A DNA stretch of 58,689 nucleotides from Cyanophora paradoxa (Eukaryota; Glaucocystophyceae; Cyanophorales; Cyanophoraceae), in NCBI GenBank assembly GCA_004431415.1, contig QPMI01000540.1, positions 1 through 58,689 on the forward strand, written 5' to 3'. Both the position numbers and the translations under genes were made by a program. Of the stretch, positions 1 through 10,728 are shown one piece after another; the first letter of the stretch is position 1; each line of letters opens with the position of its first letter. Below the pieces are notes generated by a model. It had not been told where the DNA came from. It made no database searches and saw nothing but the letters and a program-made list of their open reading frames with translations.

Positions 1-262
1 TCGGCGCTGGGCCTCGCCGAGGCGGCGGTCCAGAGGCGCGGCTGCTGCTGGCGGACCGCGGGCTGCTGAGGGGCAGGAAGAGCGAGATTATCGTCGCCGG
101 CGCGCTCTACTACGCGGCGGCCTCGGCCGGCGCCCCCGCGCACCGTCGACGACGCGCTCGGCTGGCACCCGACCTGCTGCACCCGCCGCGCGGGCGCTCG
201 TCAGGATGGTCCGCGCGATCCACCGCCGCCAGCGGCGTCGGGCGCATCCCCCGCGCGGCGGC
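1..262 (+). pseudogene. Truncated TFIIB-like fragment
   Basis: This is a near-copy of the first cyclin repeat of the TFIIB-like gene around 2362-2600. The same coding stretch (RGRKSEIIVAGALYYAA and the following PRTVDDALGWHPDL region) can be read with small indels. The similarity stops abruptly at about 262, where it runs straight into the repeat unit sequence (ggccgatttacgggac). It has no zinc ribbon and no second cyclin repeat inside the window, so it looks like a captured or duplicated gene fragment at the edge of the array. The upstream part may lie outside the window. Confidence 0.65.
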
Positions 263-1850
263 CGATTTACGGGACAAAGGGCGCGAGAACTAAGCAGAGG
301 GGTACGCACTCTCCCGACGCCGCTCATAGAGCCGCGATCGGCCGAGCTCTGTGCAAGGGGGGCAAGGGGGAGGGGCGGAGCGGGCGGGGTACGGATCAGG
401 AAGCGTCCGGCATCGCCCTACCCTCGGCGGCAGCGGCCCCCTGCGCAGAGCTCGGCCGATTACGGGACGAGAGCGAGGGCGAGAACAGACAGAGGGGTAC
501 GCACCGCTGCCGCCGCCGCTCATAGAGCCGCGATCGGCCGAGCTCTGTGCAGGGGGGCAAGGGGGGAGGGGCGGAGCGGACGGGGGTACGGATCAGGAAG
601 CGTCCGGTATCGCCCTACCCTCGCGGCAGCGGCCCCCTGCGCAGAGCTCGGCCGATTACGGACGAGAGAGAGAGGCGAAAAAACGGACAGAGGGGTACGC
701 ACCGCTGCCGCCCCGCTCATAGAGCCGCGAATCGGCCGAGCTCTGTGCAGGGGGGGCAAGGGGGAGAGGGCGGAGCGGACGGGGGTACGGATAGGAAGCG
801 TCCGGTATCGCCCTACCCTCGGCGGGCAGCGGCCCCCTGCGCAGAGCTCGGCCGATTACCGGACGAGAGCGAGGGCGAGAACAGACAGAGGGGTACGCAC
901 CGCTGCCGCCGCCGCTCATAGAGCCGCGATCGGCCGAGCTCTGTGCAGGGGGGGCAAGGGGGAGAGGGGCGGAGCGGGCGGGGTACGGGCCAAGGTGAGC
1001 GTCCGGTATCGCGGCCTACCCTCGGCGACAGCGGCCCCCTGCGCAGAGCTCGGCCGATTACCGGACGAGAGAGAGGGCGAGAACAGACAGAGGGGTACGC
1101 ACCGCTGCCGCCGCCGCTCATAGAGCCGCGATCGGCCGAGCTCTGTGCAGGGGGGGCAAGGGGGAGAGGGGCGGAGCGGGCGGGGTACGGACCAAGGTGA
1201 GCGTCCGGTATCGCGCCCTACCCTCGGCGGCAACGGCCCCCTGCGCAGAGCTCGGCCGATTACGGGACGAGAGAGAGGGCGAGAACAGACAGAGGGGTAC
1301 GCACCGCTGCCGCCGCCGATCAAGAGCCGCTATCGGCCGAGCTCTGTGCAGGTGGAGAAAGAGGGGGAGGGCGGAGCGGGCGGGGGTACGGATCAGGAAG
1401 CGTCGGCATCGCCCTACCCTCGGCGGCAGCGGCCCCCTGCGCAGAGCTCGGCCGATTTACGGGACAAAGGGCGCGAGAACTAAGCAGAGGGGTACGCACT
1501 CTCCCGACGCCGCTCATAGAGCCGCGATCGGCCGAGCTCTGTGCAAGGGGGGCAAGGGGGAGAGGGGCGGAGCGGGCGGGGGTACGGATCAGGAAGCGTC
1601 CGGCCCTTGGCGGCGGCAGTCCCTGCGCAGAGCTCGGCCGATTACGGGACGAGGTAGACAGAGAGGGGTACTCACCTCTGCCGCCGCCGCTCATAGAGCC
1701 GCTATCGGCCGAGCTCTGTGTAGGGGGGAAGAGGGGAAGGGGGAGCGGGCGGGGTACGGACCAAGGTGAGCGTCCGGTATCGCCCTACCCTCGGCGGCAG
1801 CGGCCCCCTGCGCAGAGCTCGGCCGATTACGGGACAAGGGTGCGAGCGTG
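263..1850. repeat. Tandem array 1 of inverted-repeat units
   Basis: About eight units of 185-202 bp are arranged head to tail. Each holds CAGAGCTCGGCCGAT, then about 70 bp, then the inverted copy ATCGGCCGAGCTCTG, then a G-rich spacer with gggggtacgg and a short pyrimidine-rich stretch. Forward motifs start near 446, 642, 842, 1044, 1246, 1442, 1628 and 1813. The repeats leave long open frames on both strands, but these are repeat artefacts and not genes. Each unit also contains intron-like ends (gtacg...tgcag), which makes an intron-type or MITE-type origin worth testing. Confidence 0.9.
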
Positions 1851-2119
1851 GGCAGCCATAGGGGTACGTAAGGTTTCGCTACGGCGGAAACGACAGATCC
1901 GGCAAAGGTCGAGCTCGTATCGGGCGGCCGTGCACGGGCATCTCACACGCGCCCGGCAAGTCGATCCGCGCGCCGACGCCGCCCGCCACCGGGAAGCCCG
2001 CACCGTACCCCCAAGCGCCAGAAAAAGGACCGATTCGCGCGACTCGGTCCCGACAAACGCATAAAGGGCCTCGCCCGCCGCCGTCGCGGTACTGCGGGCC
2101 GCCCCACCGCGCCCCTGAT

Positions 2120-2840
2120 ACGCAGCACATCGACAGCGCGCGCACCGACTCGCTGAGCGGGGGTGGAACATGTGCCGCGAGGGCCAGCTGGTCACGACGC
2201 GCGACGGGGAACGTGGTGTGCGATGCCTGCGGCGCGGCCGAGGCGGTCGTCGGGACCCTGGGGGCAGCGAGAAGCCGGGGGCCGACGAGAGCCCGCCCGC
2301 GTCGCCCCGCGAGCCCTCGCGGTCCGAGGTCCGCATGGGGCGGCTCCTGGAGGGCGCAGCGTCGGCGGCTGGGCCTCGCCGAGGCGCGGTCCACGAGGCG
2401 CGGCTGCTGCTGGCGGACCGCGGGCTGCTGAGGGGCAGGAAGAGCGAGATTATCGTCGCCGGCGCGCTCTACTACGCGGCGGCCTCGGCCGGCGCCCCGC
2501 GCACCGTCGACGACGCGCTCGGCTGGCACCCCGACCTGCGCACACGCCGCGCGGCGCTCGTCAGGATGGTCCGCGCGATCCACCGCCGCCGCGGCGTCGG
2601 GCGCATCCCCCGACGCGCCCGACTACGTCGACGCGCTCGCCCAGCGCGTGGGGCTGGACGGGCGGACCTGCGGGCGGCGCGGGTACGCGGAGCGGCACCG
2701 AGGACTCGGGAAGGAGCCGATCGTCGTCGCCGCGGCGGCGTTGGTGGAGGCGGGCGGCGCTTCGACGCGCGAGGCCGGCGCGGGCCGGCATTACGACCGT
2801 TGGCATCCAGGTCTGCATCAAGGCGCTCGCCGCCGCCTAG
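2120..2840 (+). CDS. TFIIB-like transcription initiation factor (frame-broken)
   Basis: This reads as a TFIIB-family factor, which bridges TBP-bound promoter DNA and RNA polymerase. In order there is half a zinc ribbon (CREGQLVTTRDG, then NVVCDACGAAE after one extra G near 2205), a first cyclin repeat (RGRKSEIIVAGALYYAA, PRTVDDA) and a second cyclin repeat (DYVDALAQRVGLDG, GKEPIVVAAAALVEA). It ends with the typical AGITTVGIQVCIKALAAA and a stop at 2840. Single-base shifts near 2205, 2350, 2590 and 2775 are needed to read it through, so it is either a consensus with indels or a decaying gene. The start is not resolved: the first zinc-ribbon cysteine pair is unclear. A truncated second copy lies at 1-262. 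Confidence 0.7.
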
Positions 2841-3404
2841 AGGAGAGCAGCAGCGTCATCGCGTTCGCATGTTGTGTTTTGCGAATACTATGCGAAACTA
2901 AATGCCATTTGCGCGTGCGGGAATGGGGCGGGCGGTGCACCGCCGGATCGAGTTGCGGTCGGGTGGCTCGGCGGCTCGCGGCGGCCCAAGGCGCCTGGGC
3001 GCGGCTTAACGCGACTCTAGAGTCCTATTCCACAGCACGAGACCTAATTATGGCGTCGCTGCCGCTCCAGGTCGCCCGCCGCGACGCCGCGGTCAACCTG
3101 CGCCGCGCACGCAGCATGCGGGCCGCCGGGCCCGTGGCCGGGAGCCGGAATCTCGCAGTCGCGCAACTAGCAAAAGCCCCGAGAAGAATCTCGCAGCCGC
3201 CGCCGCGCGCGCTCGAAGCGATCGGTACTAGTACTGGTACCGAGCCGCCCCCTACCTCGGACTTGGGCGAATCCGAGTCGCCGAGTCCAAAGTCCAACTT
3301 TTGCGGCGGCGGCGGGCGCGCCTGACTCATCTTTGCCGGCATATAAGACCTCTATCAAGTTCATTAGCTGGGGCAAGCCGCCCGCGGCCCCGCGAAGGTA
3401 CTCG
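2841..3404. other. Spacer with no convincing gene
   Basis: An open frame from 3050 to 3325 (plus strand) has an Arg/Ala/Pro-rich composition and no recognisable domain. A TATA-like catataag lies near 3343 on the plus strand, but no plus-strand gene follows it. I see no RNA gene here. Confidence 0.4.
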
Positions 3405-4272
3405 TCAAACCGAAACGATCAACGCACAGCACGGGAAAAAACCCACGGGTTCGAATGCGCCCGTCTCCGTCTTTTTGGAAAGCTCACACGTCCGCTCGCC
3501 TAGCCCTAGTTTTCTGCCGGCGCTGGCGCTAGAGGCCGCAGCCGCAGTCGCCGCGCATCCGCGAGCTCGCACCCGCGCGCGTGGCGACGAGCTCCCGGCC
3601 GCGGCTCGACGAGCTCTCCGCGGGCTCTCCGGCTCGTTAGCGCCTCTGTCGATCGTAGAGAGCCGACTAAGCCGCGTCCGAGGGACGGGCTCTCGCCCCT
3701 GCGTCGCCGCCGTCGGGGTTGACGTGGGACGGCGATCTGCGTGCCGCCGCCGGCGCTCCACTCGACGGCGAGCTTCTTCATGGCCTCCGATGCGCTTTGC
3801 AGAGGATCCGGTGCGCCCCTTGACCGCCATGTTCGTAACCTGGGCCAGGCTGCGGTTGGGAAACGGCGCAGCGACGGCGAGGAGCCGCCAGGGCCCGCGG
3901 CTCTTGGTGAACGAGCCGCGGATGGTGCCGCGCGAGTGCTCCTTGAACCGCCGCGCGAGGCTCGCCGTCTCGCCGCAGTAGAACATCCGGCCGTTGTGCA
4001 GCAGGTACACGACGTGCTGCTTCTCAAACTGGTGGTGGAACGGCCGGGCCTTGCCGCCGCCGCACCACCGCCGCCGCCTCCCGCCGCGGCCTTTGCGCCG
4101 ACGCCGACGCCGCCGTCGCCCCGCTCCCGTCGGCGCTCCCCTTGTCCGCGTCGGAATTCGAATCCTCGTCGTCTCGCCGCCCCCGTCCCGCCGCTCCTGC
4201 CGCCCCTCGCCCCCGCCAACGGCGTGCGCAGACCTGGTGCGGCCGCGGCCAGCGACGTCGGCTCCGCCTCCA
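3405..4272 (-). CDS. GIY-YIG family endonuclease (SLX1-like)
   Basis: The minus strand encodes the hallmark block of a GIY-YIG nuclease: VVYLLHNGRMFYCGETASL, then ARRFKEH, then GPWRLLAVAAPFPNRSLAQ. In this family the tyrosines of the GIY and YIG elements, the arginine of the RRxxEH helix and a downstream acidic residue form the active site. The spacing and the YCGxT form resemble SLX1-type enzymes that cut branched DNA. The N-terminal part is low-complexity and changes frame before the domain: an ATG at 4272 opens one frame and the nuclease lies in another. A second likely shift near 3815 would move the C-terminus from the frame stopping at 3405 to the one stopping at 3506. No C-terminal RING domain, usual in cellular SLX1, was seen. 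Confidence 0.7.
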
Positions 4273-4372
4273 TGCTCCCGAAGAAAGGCGCTCGCTCTGC
4301 TGGTTCGCGGTGCTGGCAGGTGCGCCCTGCCCTACACCCGGGGTGGGGCCCGGCCCGCATCGCTTTATGCGT

Positions 4373-5849
4373 TCAGCAGATGCCCTGCGGTACAGGAGCT
4401 GCGGCGACGGCGGGGGAGGCGGCGGCGGCGGGGCGGGGCTGGGCTTGAACCGCTTCGGCGCCCCCCGCTCGAGGGCTCGACGCGGCGACGGGCGCGGAGG
4501 ATGCCGTCGGGCGGGGCGCGCCGTGGGCGGCGCCGGTGCGCAGAGGAGGCCGGAGGGCAGGGATGCGGGGGGCGCGGCGTGTCGGGTCGTGCGCGCCCGT
4601 CCATCCCTCGCCGCTCCCCTGCCACGAGCCGTCGCCGACCCCGCTCCCATTTGCAGGATCGGAGCGCAGAGGGCCGGGGGCGCCGCCCTCAGCCAGGGGG
4701 CCGCGCCTTGGGCGGCCTCCCGCGCCGCCTCGCGGCGGGGCGCCCCGCCCGCCGCCGCCGCCCCCGCCGCGCGACGACGAGGAGGAAGAGGCCGGCGGCG
4801 GCGAGGACGCCGGCCGCGCAAAGCCCAGGAGCTCCAGCACCCGCTCGGCGCCGGTTCGGATCTCGACGGTGCCGTTGCGGCCCTCGTACTCGACTGGGAA
4901 GAGGGCGCTCACGCCCGTCCACTCGCGAGGTCCGCCCTCCTGGCTCGCCGTCCACGCCCCGCCGAACCGCTTCAGCAGGACCAAGCGGGACTCGAACTCG
5001 CCGCTCGGCAGGTCGATCGTCTGGACGAGGCGCGCGTACACCACGTTGGGCAGCGGGCTCGCCGCGTGCGTCGCCAGCGCCGCCACCACCTGCCCCGCCG
5101 CGTACGGCGAGGCCGACCGCCAGCGCAGGTGGTAGAGGGGCGGCGGCGGCCCCGCGCGGGCGCGGCGACGGGGGCGGGAACGGCGCCGCCGCGGCCCGGC
5201 CCGGGGCCCCGCCGGCGGCTGAGGCCACGCCGGTGGCCGCCGCGGATGAGCCCTCGGGAACAGTAGCTCGCGTGGTGCTTGGCCCCGGCCGCGTTCTTGA
5301 ACGCCTCGCGGTGCGTCGGGGGCGGTAAAGGCGGGAGGGCGCGGGGCGCGGGGCGGGCGCGGTCTCACCCGGTCGCAGGGCTCGCAGTAGCGCTGCTCGG
5401 CGATCGCCAGCGCCCGCTCGACGGCATAGTCGGCGTCCCAGGGCCGTCGAGGGCCCCCCGCGCTGCCGGTCCGGCGCCGCTTGGCCTCTTCCGCGCCGGC
5501 CGAGCCGCCCCCGTCCCCCTCGTCCTCTTCCTCTTCCTCCTCCTCCTCTTCCTCTTCCTCTTCGCCCAAGTCGAACGAGCTGGAGCTCCCGCCCTTGCCC
5601 GCCGGCTCCGGGCTCGTCGGCGGCGTCTGCGTCTGCGTCGCCGGCGCCGGCGCCGCCTCGCCCCCGTCCTCTTCCTCTTCCTCTTCCTCGCGCCCCTCGT
5701 TCTCCTCCCTCGCCGCCTTGTCGCCGCGGCGCCCGCCGCCCGTCCCCCGCCCCTTGTTCCGCCCACCTCCTCGGCGCGCCGCGCGGGGCGCCGCCGGGCG
5801 GGGCGCGGGGTCGGCCGTCGGCCCCTCCAGGAGCGGCGGATCGAGCCCG
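4373..5849 (-). CDS. Zinc-finger and acidic C-terminal module of the recombinase gene
   Basis: This continues the recombinase reading frame with no stop. It contains a Gly/Arg stretch, a long poly-Glu tract (about 5520-5690), a short basic KRRRT motif, then YCEPCDR. A 64-bp GT-AG intron (5305-5368) joins that to AFKNAAGAKHHASYC. The spliced product has the C-x2-C ... H-x4-C spacing of a C2HC/C2H2-like zinc finger. A last, unrecognised domain of about 110 residues (LYHLRWRSASPYAAGQVV to VLELLGFARP) precedes a Ser/Gly/Pro-rich tail that stops at 4373. A further intron near 5150-5270 is likely because the zinc-finger frame and the last domain differ. It could be a separate gene, but the open frame from the recombinase argues for one protein. 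Confidence 0.55.
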
Positions 5850-7444
5850 TCGGGGCTCTCCCGCGCGCGGCGCCTCTCCTCCCCGTGCTTCAGCGCCAGC
5901 TGCTCGAGGTACGCCACCGCCGAGGCCGCCGCGCGCGCGCGGGCCGAGTAGTCGTAATTCTGCGTCGCAGTGATGACGCTGTGCCCCAGCAGCTTGGCTG
6001 CGCGGGGAGTCGCGGTGACGGCGGGCGCAGCGGCGGGGCGCGGGAGCGGGGTACGGCGCACCCGTCCCCTCGACGACGGCGGCGGCGGTGTCGCCGGAGA
6101 TGCGGTTCGCGGCGGCCTCGTCCCGCACGTGCGTCGTGATGATGGCGCGGATGGCCTGCGCCGTCACCGGCACGCCCGTGTACTTTTCCGTCACCTGCGG
6201 TGCGTGAGTTTCTCCCCCTTCAGCCCGCCCGCCCCGCGCGCCTTTTTCACAAAGTTGCTCCAGCCGGCGTCGGAGAGGAGCGTTCCCGTCGGGCCGGTGA
6301 AGAGCCATCCCTCGTCGGCGGCGCCCGTCGTCGGCGGGAAGAGGAGGCGGCGGTAGCGCTCGACGTACAAGGTGAGCGGCTCCTGGACAAAACCGGGGAT
6401 CGGAAAGGTCATCGCGCCCGCAGTCTTGGCCGTCTTGGACGAGAGGACCGGCTCGGCGCCCCCGACGTCGATTCTCATCTTTGTGAGCGCGATCGCCCAC
6501 GCGCCCTGGTCCCGTCGGAGCGTGTGACCGATCCTGCGCAGGGCGCGCGGTGGCCATGGGGGCGGGGCGGGAGGGGCGGCGGAGTGGGGGTACGGCACCT
6601 GAGGCGGCGGACGATGCCGACGCGCGAGGGCGTCGAGACGAGGAGGGAGAGGAGGAGCCCCTCGCGGAGGGCGAGGGCCTTGTCGTACTCGAGCGGCGCA
6701 CGCTCCGCCGCCTCGAGCGCGTCCAGCCGCGCCGAGAGGAGCGTCTCGAACGGCACCCAGTTCGGTCCGCGCTCGCGCCACTTGACCCCCTCGCGCTTCT
6801 CCTTTCTCAGCTGGGCGAGCAGGTTGCGGAGGCCGCGGGCGTGGGGCCCCTCGGAGCCCGACGCCGCGCCCGACGTGCGCGCGTGGACAAAGGCGTGGGC
6901 CTGGAGCGCCGCCTGCGTGTACCCCGCCAAGGTGGCCGCCTGCACCTTGCGCTCCCCGCGGAGAAACGTGAGGAATCGCATCCACAGGTCGATGAAGTCG
7001 ACGCGGGCGCCGGAGAAGAGGTCGAGCGTCGGGGCGCCGTCGATCTTCTCGCGGAGGGCGCAGTACCCCAGGAAGCGCAGCAGCGTCGTCCGCTCGTTGG
7101 CCAGCGTCGAGGAGCGCTCGACGGCGGCGCCGGGGCGGTCGGGGTTGAGGGCCCGGGTACGCCACTCTTCGTACGCGGCGAGCTGCGCCTTGAGCTCCCG
7201 CGACTGATCCTCCTCGCGCAGGCCGTACGGGGCGGCGCGCTCGGCCGACGGCTCCTCGGCGGCCTCGGCGTCGGAGCCCGCGTCGCCCGGCGCCGGCAGC
7301 GGCGGCGGCGGCGGCGAGCTCGAGGGAGAGGACGACGGGCCGGCGCCGGGATCGCTCCCCTCGCTGCCGGAGCTCGTCGAGCTCTCCCCGAGGTCGACGG
7401 CTCGAATCCCCGCGGCGGCGCCCGGCGGAGCCTGGCGGGACGCT

Positions 7445-7478
<34 letters not shown>

Positions 7479-7751
7479 GGGGCCGCTCCTCGGCGGGGAG
7501 GACCACGCGCTCGGGGTCCGGCAGGGCGTCGGCGTCAAAGAGCGTGATCGACGGGTCGAGGATCATGCTCTCCAGCATCGACCGGTACGCCTGGCGCTTC
7601 TCCGCGATAAACTTGGCGTTGTCCTTGGCGACGGCGTCTGACATGGGGCCCCCGGGGCGGTAGAACATCAGCTCGCCGTGCGCCAGCTCGTCCGACCACG
7701 AGAAGCCCGTCGCCACCTCCAGCGTCGCGCCCTCGGCGAACCAGAGGATCC
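5850..7751 (-). CDS. Tyrosine recombinase / integrase module
   Basis: This is a phage-integrase-fold DNA recombinase. From the N-side there is an Ala/Ser/Pro linker, a helical SAM-like DNA-binding part (ANERTTLLRFLGYCALREK, LWMRFLTFLRGERKVQAATL), and the first catalytic arginine in TPSRVGIVRRLR. A 64-bp intron (6535-6598) then joins RRL to RIGHTLRRDQ. The beta-hairpin lysine region is SSKTAKTAGAMTFPIP, followed by WLFTGPTG and a helix ending ITTHVRDEAAAN. A second 64-bp intron (5998-6061) joins VVEGT to AKLLGHSVITATQNYDY, which carries the conserved LGH and the nucleophile tyrosine (about 5950-5992). The HxxR box is imperfect (THVRDE) and a one-base shift occurs near 6193. Crypton, DIRS-type and virus-borne integrases share this catalytic layout. 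I cannot say which branch this is. Confidence 0.8.
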
Positions 7752-9175
7752 CTGCCGAGGGCCCTTAAAGGGGCGCGGCGGGGTGGGCGCCGAGGGAGAG
7801 GCGCGCACACGGCCCGCACTGGTACCCGTCCACCTGGAGCCGCCCGCCGCTCGTCTCGTCCACGTACTGGTGCGCGGGAAACGCCGCCTTGGCCGCGTAG
7901 ACGAGCGACGGGTCGCAGGGCTCGCCGAGCGAGTCCCAGTACCGCGTCTTCGCCCCGCCGAGCACGAGGAGGGTCCAGTGGCCGCCGCTCGCCGAGCGCT
8001 TCTCGGCCCCGCGGCGCACGAGGCTCGTCGAGACGGGGCAGATGACGGTGCCGCCCCTCGCCACGAGCGACAGTGCGCGCCGCTTACGGCGCTCCTCGCT
8101 CGCAGCCGCGTACCGGCGGAGGACCGAGGCGAGGATGTCGACGCTCATCGGGTAGAGGGCCGCACGCGGCCGTTGTTGGCCTTGCGCAGGATGAGGGTGA
8201 GCACGTTGGCGATGTGCGTGTCCGTGAGCCACTCGCGCGCGCCAAAGATCGGGACGCGGCGCGCAGGCGGGACGGGCGCGGGAACGGCGGCGGCGGCGGC
8301 GACGGGGTCGGCGCCCTCGAGGACGAGCCGCTGGCGCTTGAAGTCGGCGAGGAGGCTCGCGTCGCGCCCGGTAGGTCCTTCAGGAACATCTCCACGCCGA
8401 GCGCGCTGATGAAGCCCCAGGTGCGGGCAAAGCCGCGCGAGGCCTCGCCCTCGACCTCGGAGCCAAGGCCGGCGTACCGCGTCAGCGTCTGCGTGACGAG
8501 GCCGAAGCGCTCGCGGCCGATGCTCAGCGTCGTCACGTTCCAGCGGTGCGGCCCGTCCCGCGCGAGGTCGGGGAGGCGCTTCTCGATCTCTCGCCGCACG
8601 CAGTTTGTGTCGCGGGAGGAGCCGTAGAGGGCGTCGGCGAGCGAGGCCATCGGCACCCAGAGCTGCAGGTCCGGAACCTCGATCCGCTTGGCGCGCAGCG
8701 CGTACATGCGCTTGCCGCCGACGCGTATGACGTGCAGGTCGAGGCGCGCGAGGGTGCGGGGCCGGCGGCGCTCGTTGGCGGCGTAGAACGAGGCGGCGGC
8801 GGCGCGCTTGCGCTGCTCGTCCGTGACCTCCCAGGCCTCGGCGACCACGTCCAGCACGTAGCGCATCGCCACCATCCGCGGCGGCGACTCGGGCGTGCAC
8901 TCGCGCCGGCGGACGGCGCCCAGGGCCTCGAGCAGCAGGATGGCGTTCTCGTCGGGCAGCGGCCGCGTCGGCACTCCGTAGCGCGCGGTGAGGAGGTCCT
9001 CGGCCTCGGCCTCGGGCCCGTCGGGGTCGAGGCGCGGCTCGCCGAGGACGCGCGCCAGCTGGGCCGAGCACGCGGCGGGGCCCGCCGTCGTCGGGAGGAC
9101 GACGAGGCGCTCCGGCCCCCAGGGCCCCGCGTACTCGACGAGCTCGTAGGCGTCGTGCACCGTCGGAAAGGACAT
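7752..9175 (-). CDS. C48 (Ulp1/adenain-like) cysteine protease, fused to the recombinase
   Basis: The start ATG is at 9175 and is followed by about 270 residues I do not recognise (SFPTVHDAYELVEYAG to WGFISALGVEMFLKDLPG). A C48-type papain-fold protease follows: REWLTDTHIANVLTLI (the usual N-terminal W-L-x-D-x-x-I), GGHWTLLVL (catalytic His, about 7975-7983), RYWDSL (catalytic Asp, about 7930-7941) and VDGYQCGP (oxyanion Gln and nucleophile Cys, about 7813-7825). A 57-bp GT-AG intron (7752-7808, phase 1) makes QCGPW and continues directly into ILWFAEGATLEV and the recombinase frame. Without splicing the protein would stop at 7765, right after the Cys. Single-base shifts occur near 8350 and 8165. 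Family members process SUMO/ubiquitin-like tags or viral polyproteins. Which applies here is unknown. Confidence 0.75.
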
Positions 9176-9708
9176 TGCGGCGGCGCAACCGATCGCGGGC
9201 GGCCGCGTGGGACGGGCCGCGGGGCAGCGGTGTGGGCCCCGCCAACTCTAGCCCCAAGGAGCAATGGGGCGCTTGGATTTATGTATCTGCCCTGCGCGAT
9301 TGCGAGCTCGAAGTAGATAGGGGTACAGTTTTCGGTGCTCTCTGCAGTAAGGGTACAGGCACCGCCCTCTCGCCCTCCCCCCCCCCCCCCCCCTTCTTTT
9401 TTGGGGGGACGGTCGCAGTCGGTTCATCCCTGCACGCCACGATGAAACAGTGTCACAGTGCTCGAGATTTCGTACCTGTTTTGATTTCAAATTCCCATCT
9501 TGGTTTTCAGGTTTCCCTTCAAAAAGCTTTGTGAAGCTTATAATTAAGCGATCGCAGCTCTAAATGTCTATCTCGAGTCAAATACAGAAATAGAGCCCCA
9601 CCGTGCTGCCATCTGTATCGTCAGGGAGATCTAGAGCTCGAGGCTATAGCTATAGCTAGTGGTCTGACGAGATCTATAGAGCGAACATCAACATTGATAT
9701 CGATATCG
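9176..9708. other. Divergent intergenic region with homopolymer tract
   Basis: This lies between the minus-strand protease start (9175) and the plus-strand Skp1-like start (9709). It holds a run of about 17 C followed by T- and G-runs (about 9379-9410), two ggggtac/gggtac motifs (about 9319 and 9349) and a ctatagctatagctag repeat near 9643. It probably contains both promoters. No clear TATA box was seen for either gene. Confidence 0.45.
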
Positions 9709-10167
9709 ATGAGGCTTCTGTGCTCAGACGGCGAGACGGTCGTGTGCCCGGGGGCCCTGGTCGCTGACAGCGAGCTCCTTGCCGACGTTTCCGAGTGCTC
9801 AGATGCTCACACAAACGCCATCCCCATGCCCATCACATCGACAGTTATCCTCGCGGCGGGCATCGCCCTCAACGACCGCTCGGCCTCCCGACCTTTCGCC
9901 TCGCTCCAAGTTCCGCACGGCGGGCCCGATTCGCGAGCGGCCCCCGCAATGGCCCTCATCGCCCGCCTCGGTGTCGCCGCAGAGTTTCTTCGCGCTCCAA
10001 AGCTCGCACACGCGTGCGCAAAGCTCTTTGAGGGCGCGATTACGCACGAGAAGGCTCTCGGGGAACTCTGGGAGGATCATGTTCGATTCGCGACCGGCGC
10101 CGCCCCGCGGCGGGTTCGGAAGCGCAAGATAGAGGAGACGGTCCCCTGTAAGAATCAGAGCGATTGA
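9709..10167 (+). CDS. Skp1-like (BTB/POZ-fold) protein
   Basis: About 152 residues starting MRLLCSDGETVVCPGALV. This matches the Skp1 N-terminal pattern in which a short strand with SSDG/CSDG leads into a POZ fold. The segment AIPMPITSTVILAAGI corresponds to the Skp1 loop I-P-L-x-N-V followed by a helix. The second half (IARLGVAAEFLRAPKLAH, KLFEGAITHEKALGELW) matches the Skp1 LAANYLxIxxL and dimerisation-helix region. Skp1 proteins link F-box substrate adaptors to cullin in SCF ubiquitin ligases, and copies also occur in several large DNA viruses. The basic tail (RRVRKRKIEE) replaces the usual WxxEENxW F-box-binding end, so F-box binding is uncertain. I start at ATG 9709 because the conserved strand begins there. 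Confidence 0.6.
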   Translation: MRLLCSDGETVVCPGALVADSELLADVSECSDAHTNAIPMPITSTVILAAGIALNDRSASRPFASLQVPHGGPDSRAAPAMALIARLGVAAEFLRAPKLAHACAKLFEGAITHEKALGELWEDHVRFATGAAPRRVRKRKIEETVPCKNQSD

Positions 10168-10728
10168 TCACACGCCATTACACCGCTCAGAGGCCTTTGC
10201 ACGGCAGTGGGTACCGCCGGTTCCATGGGCGATGCGAGGGCGCGTCCGGGGGGAGGGGACGGGCCCCGGGCCCCCTAGGGTTATTTTTAGAATCGATCCG
10301 GGTTCCGCACCAAAATTGTTTCTGATGTCTACGAGCCCTCCCAATTGCTTGCGATGCGTTGGTGCGGGGCCCTCATTTTATTTTTCCGGTTTTTTTGCAG
10401 GGTTGGGATCTGTATTGGACCTTTTGCTTTTCTGTTTTGGAAATTTAGAGGGCCGACCGGCACCGCACCTCTTTTGCATCCGAGTGTTTCGTGCATGCAC
10501 TAACTGCATTTGCGTGTTGGTGCGGCGCGAACCCAAATTATCGAGGTTGCCGCCTCCAGCCATTTCCATACATGGCCAAGTTTGGATTTTTTTTGTTGGC
10601 GCGGCAAGCTCGCTCATGATGCAGCATTCAGAGGGGTATGCCCCCGTATGTACACTCGCGCGGCGGGCTCTGTTCCTGCTCCTGTCGCGCTGGGGGCGGG
10701 CAGGTCGCCGACGGCGTCCGGCACGCTT
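10168..10728. other. Spacer between convergent Skp1-like and H3 genes
   Basis: It contains the 3' flanks of both genes. There are T-runs (about 10379-10400 and 10584-10596) and three short ggtgcgg/ccgcacc motifs. A long plus-strand open frame from 10232 crosses into the histone exons and has no domain, so I do not call it a gene. Confidence 0.4.

Noticed and set aside
263-1850. Long open frames on both strands in the repeat arrays
   Set aside because: They follow the repeat unit, are Arg/Pro/Ala-rich on both strands and have no domain. GC-rich repeats suppress stop codons.
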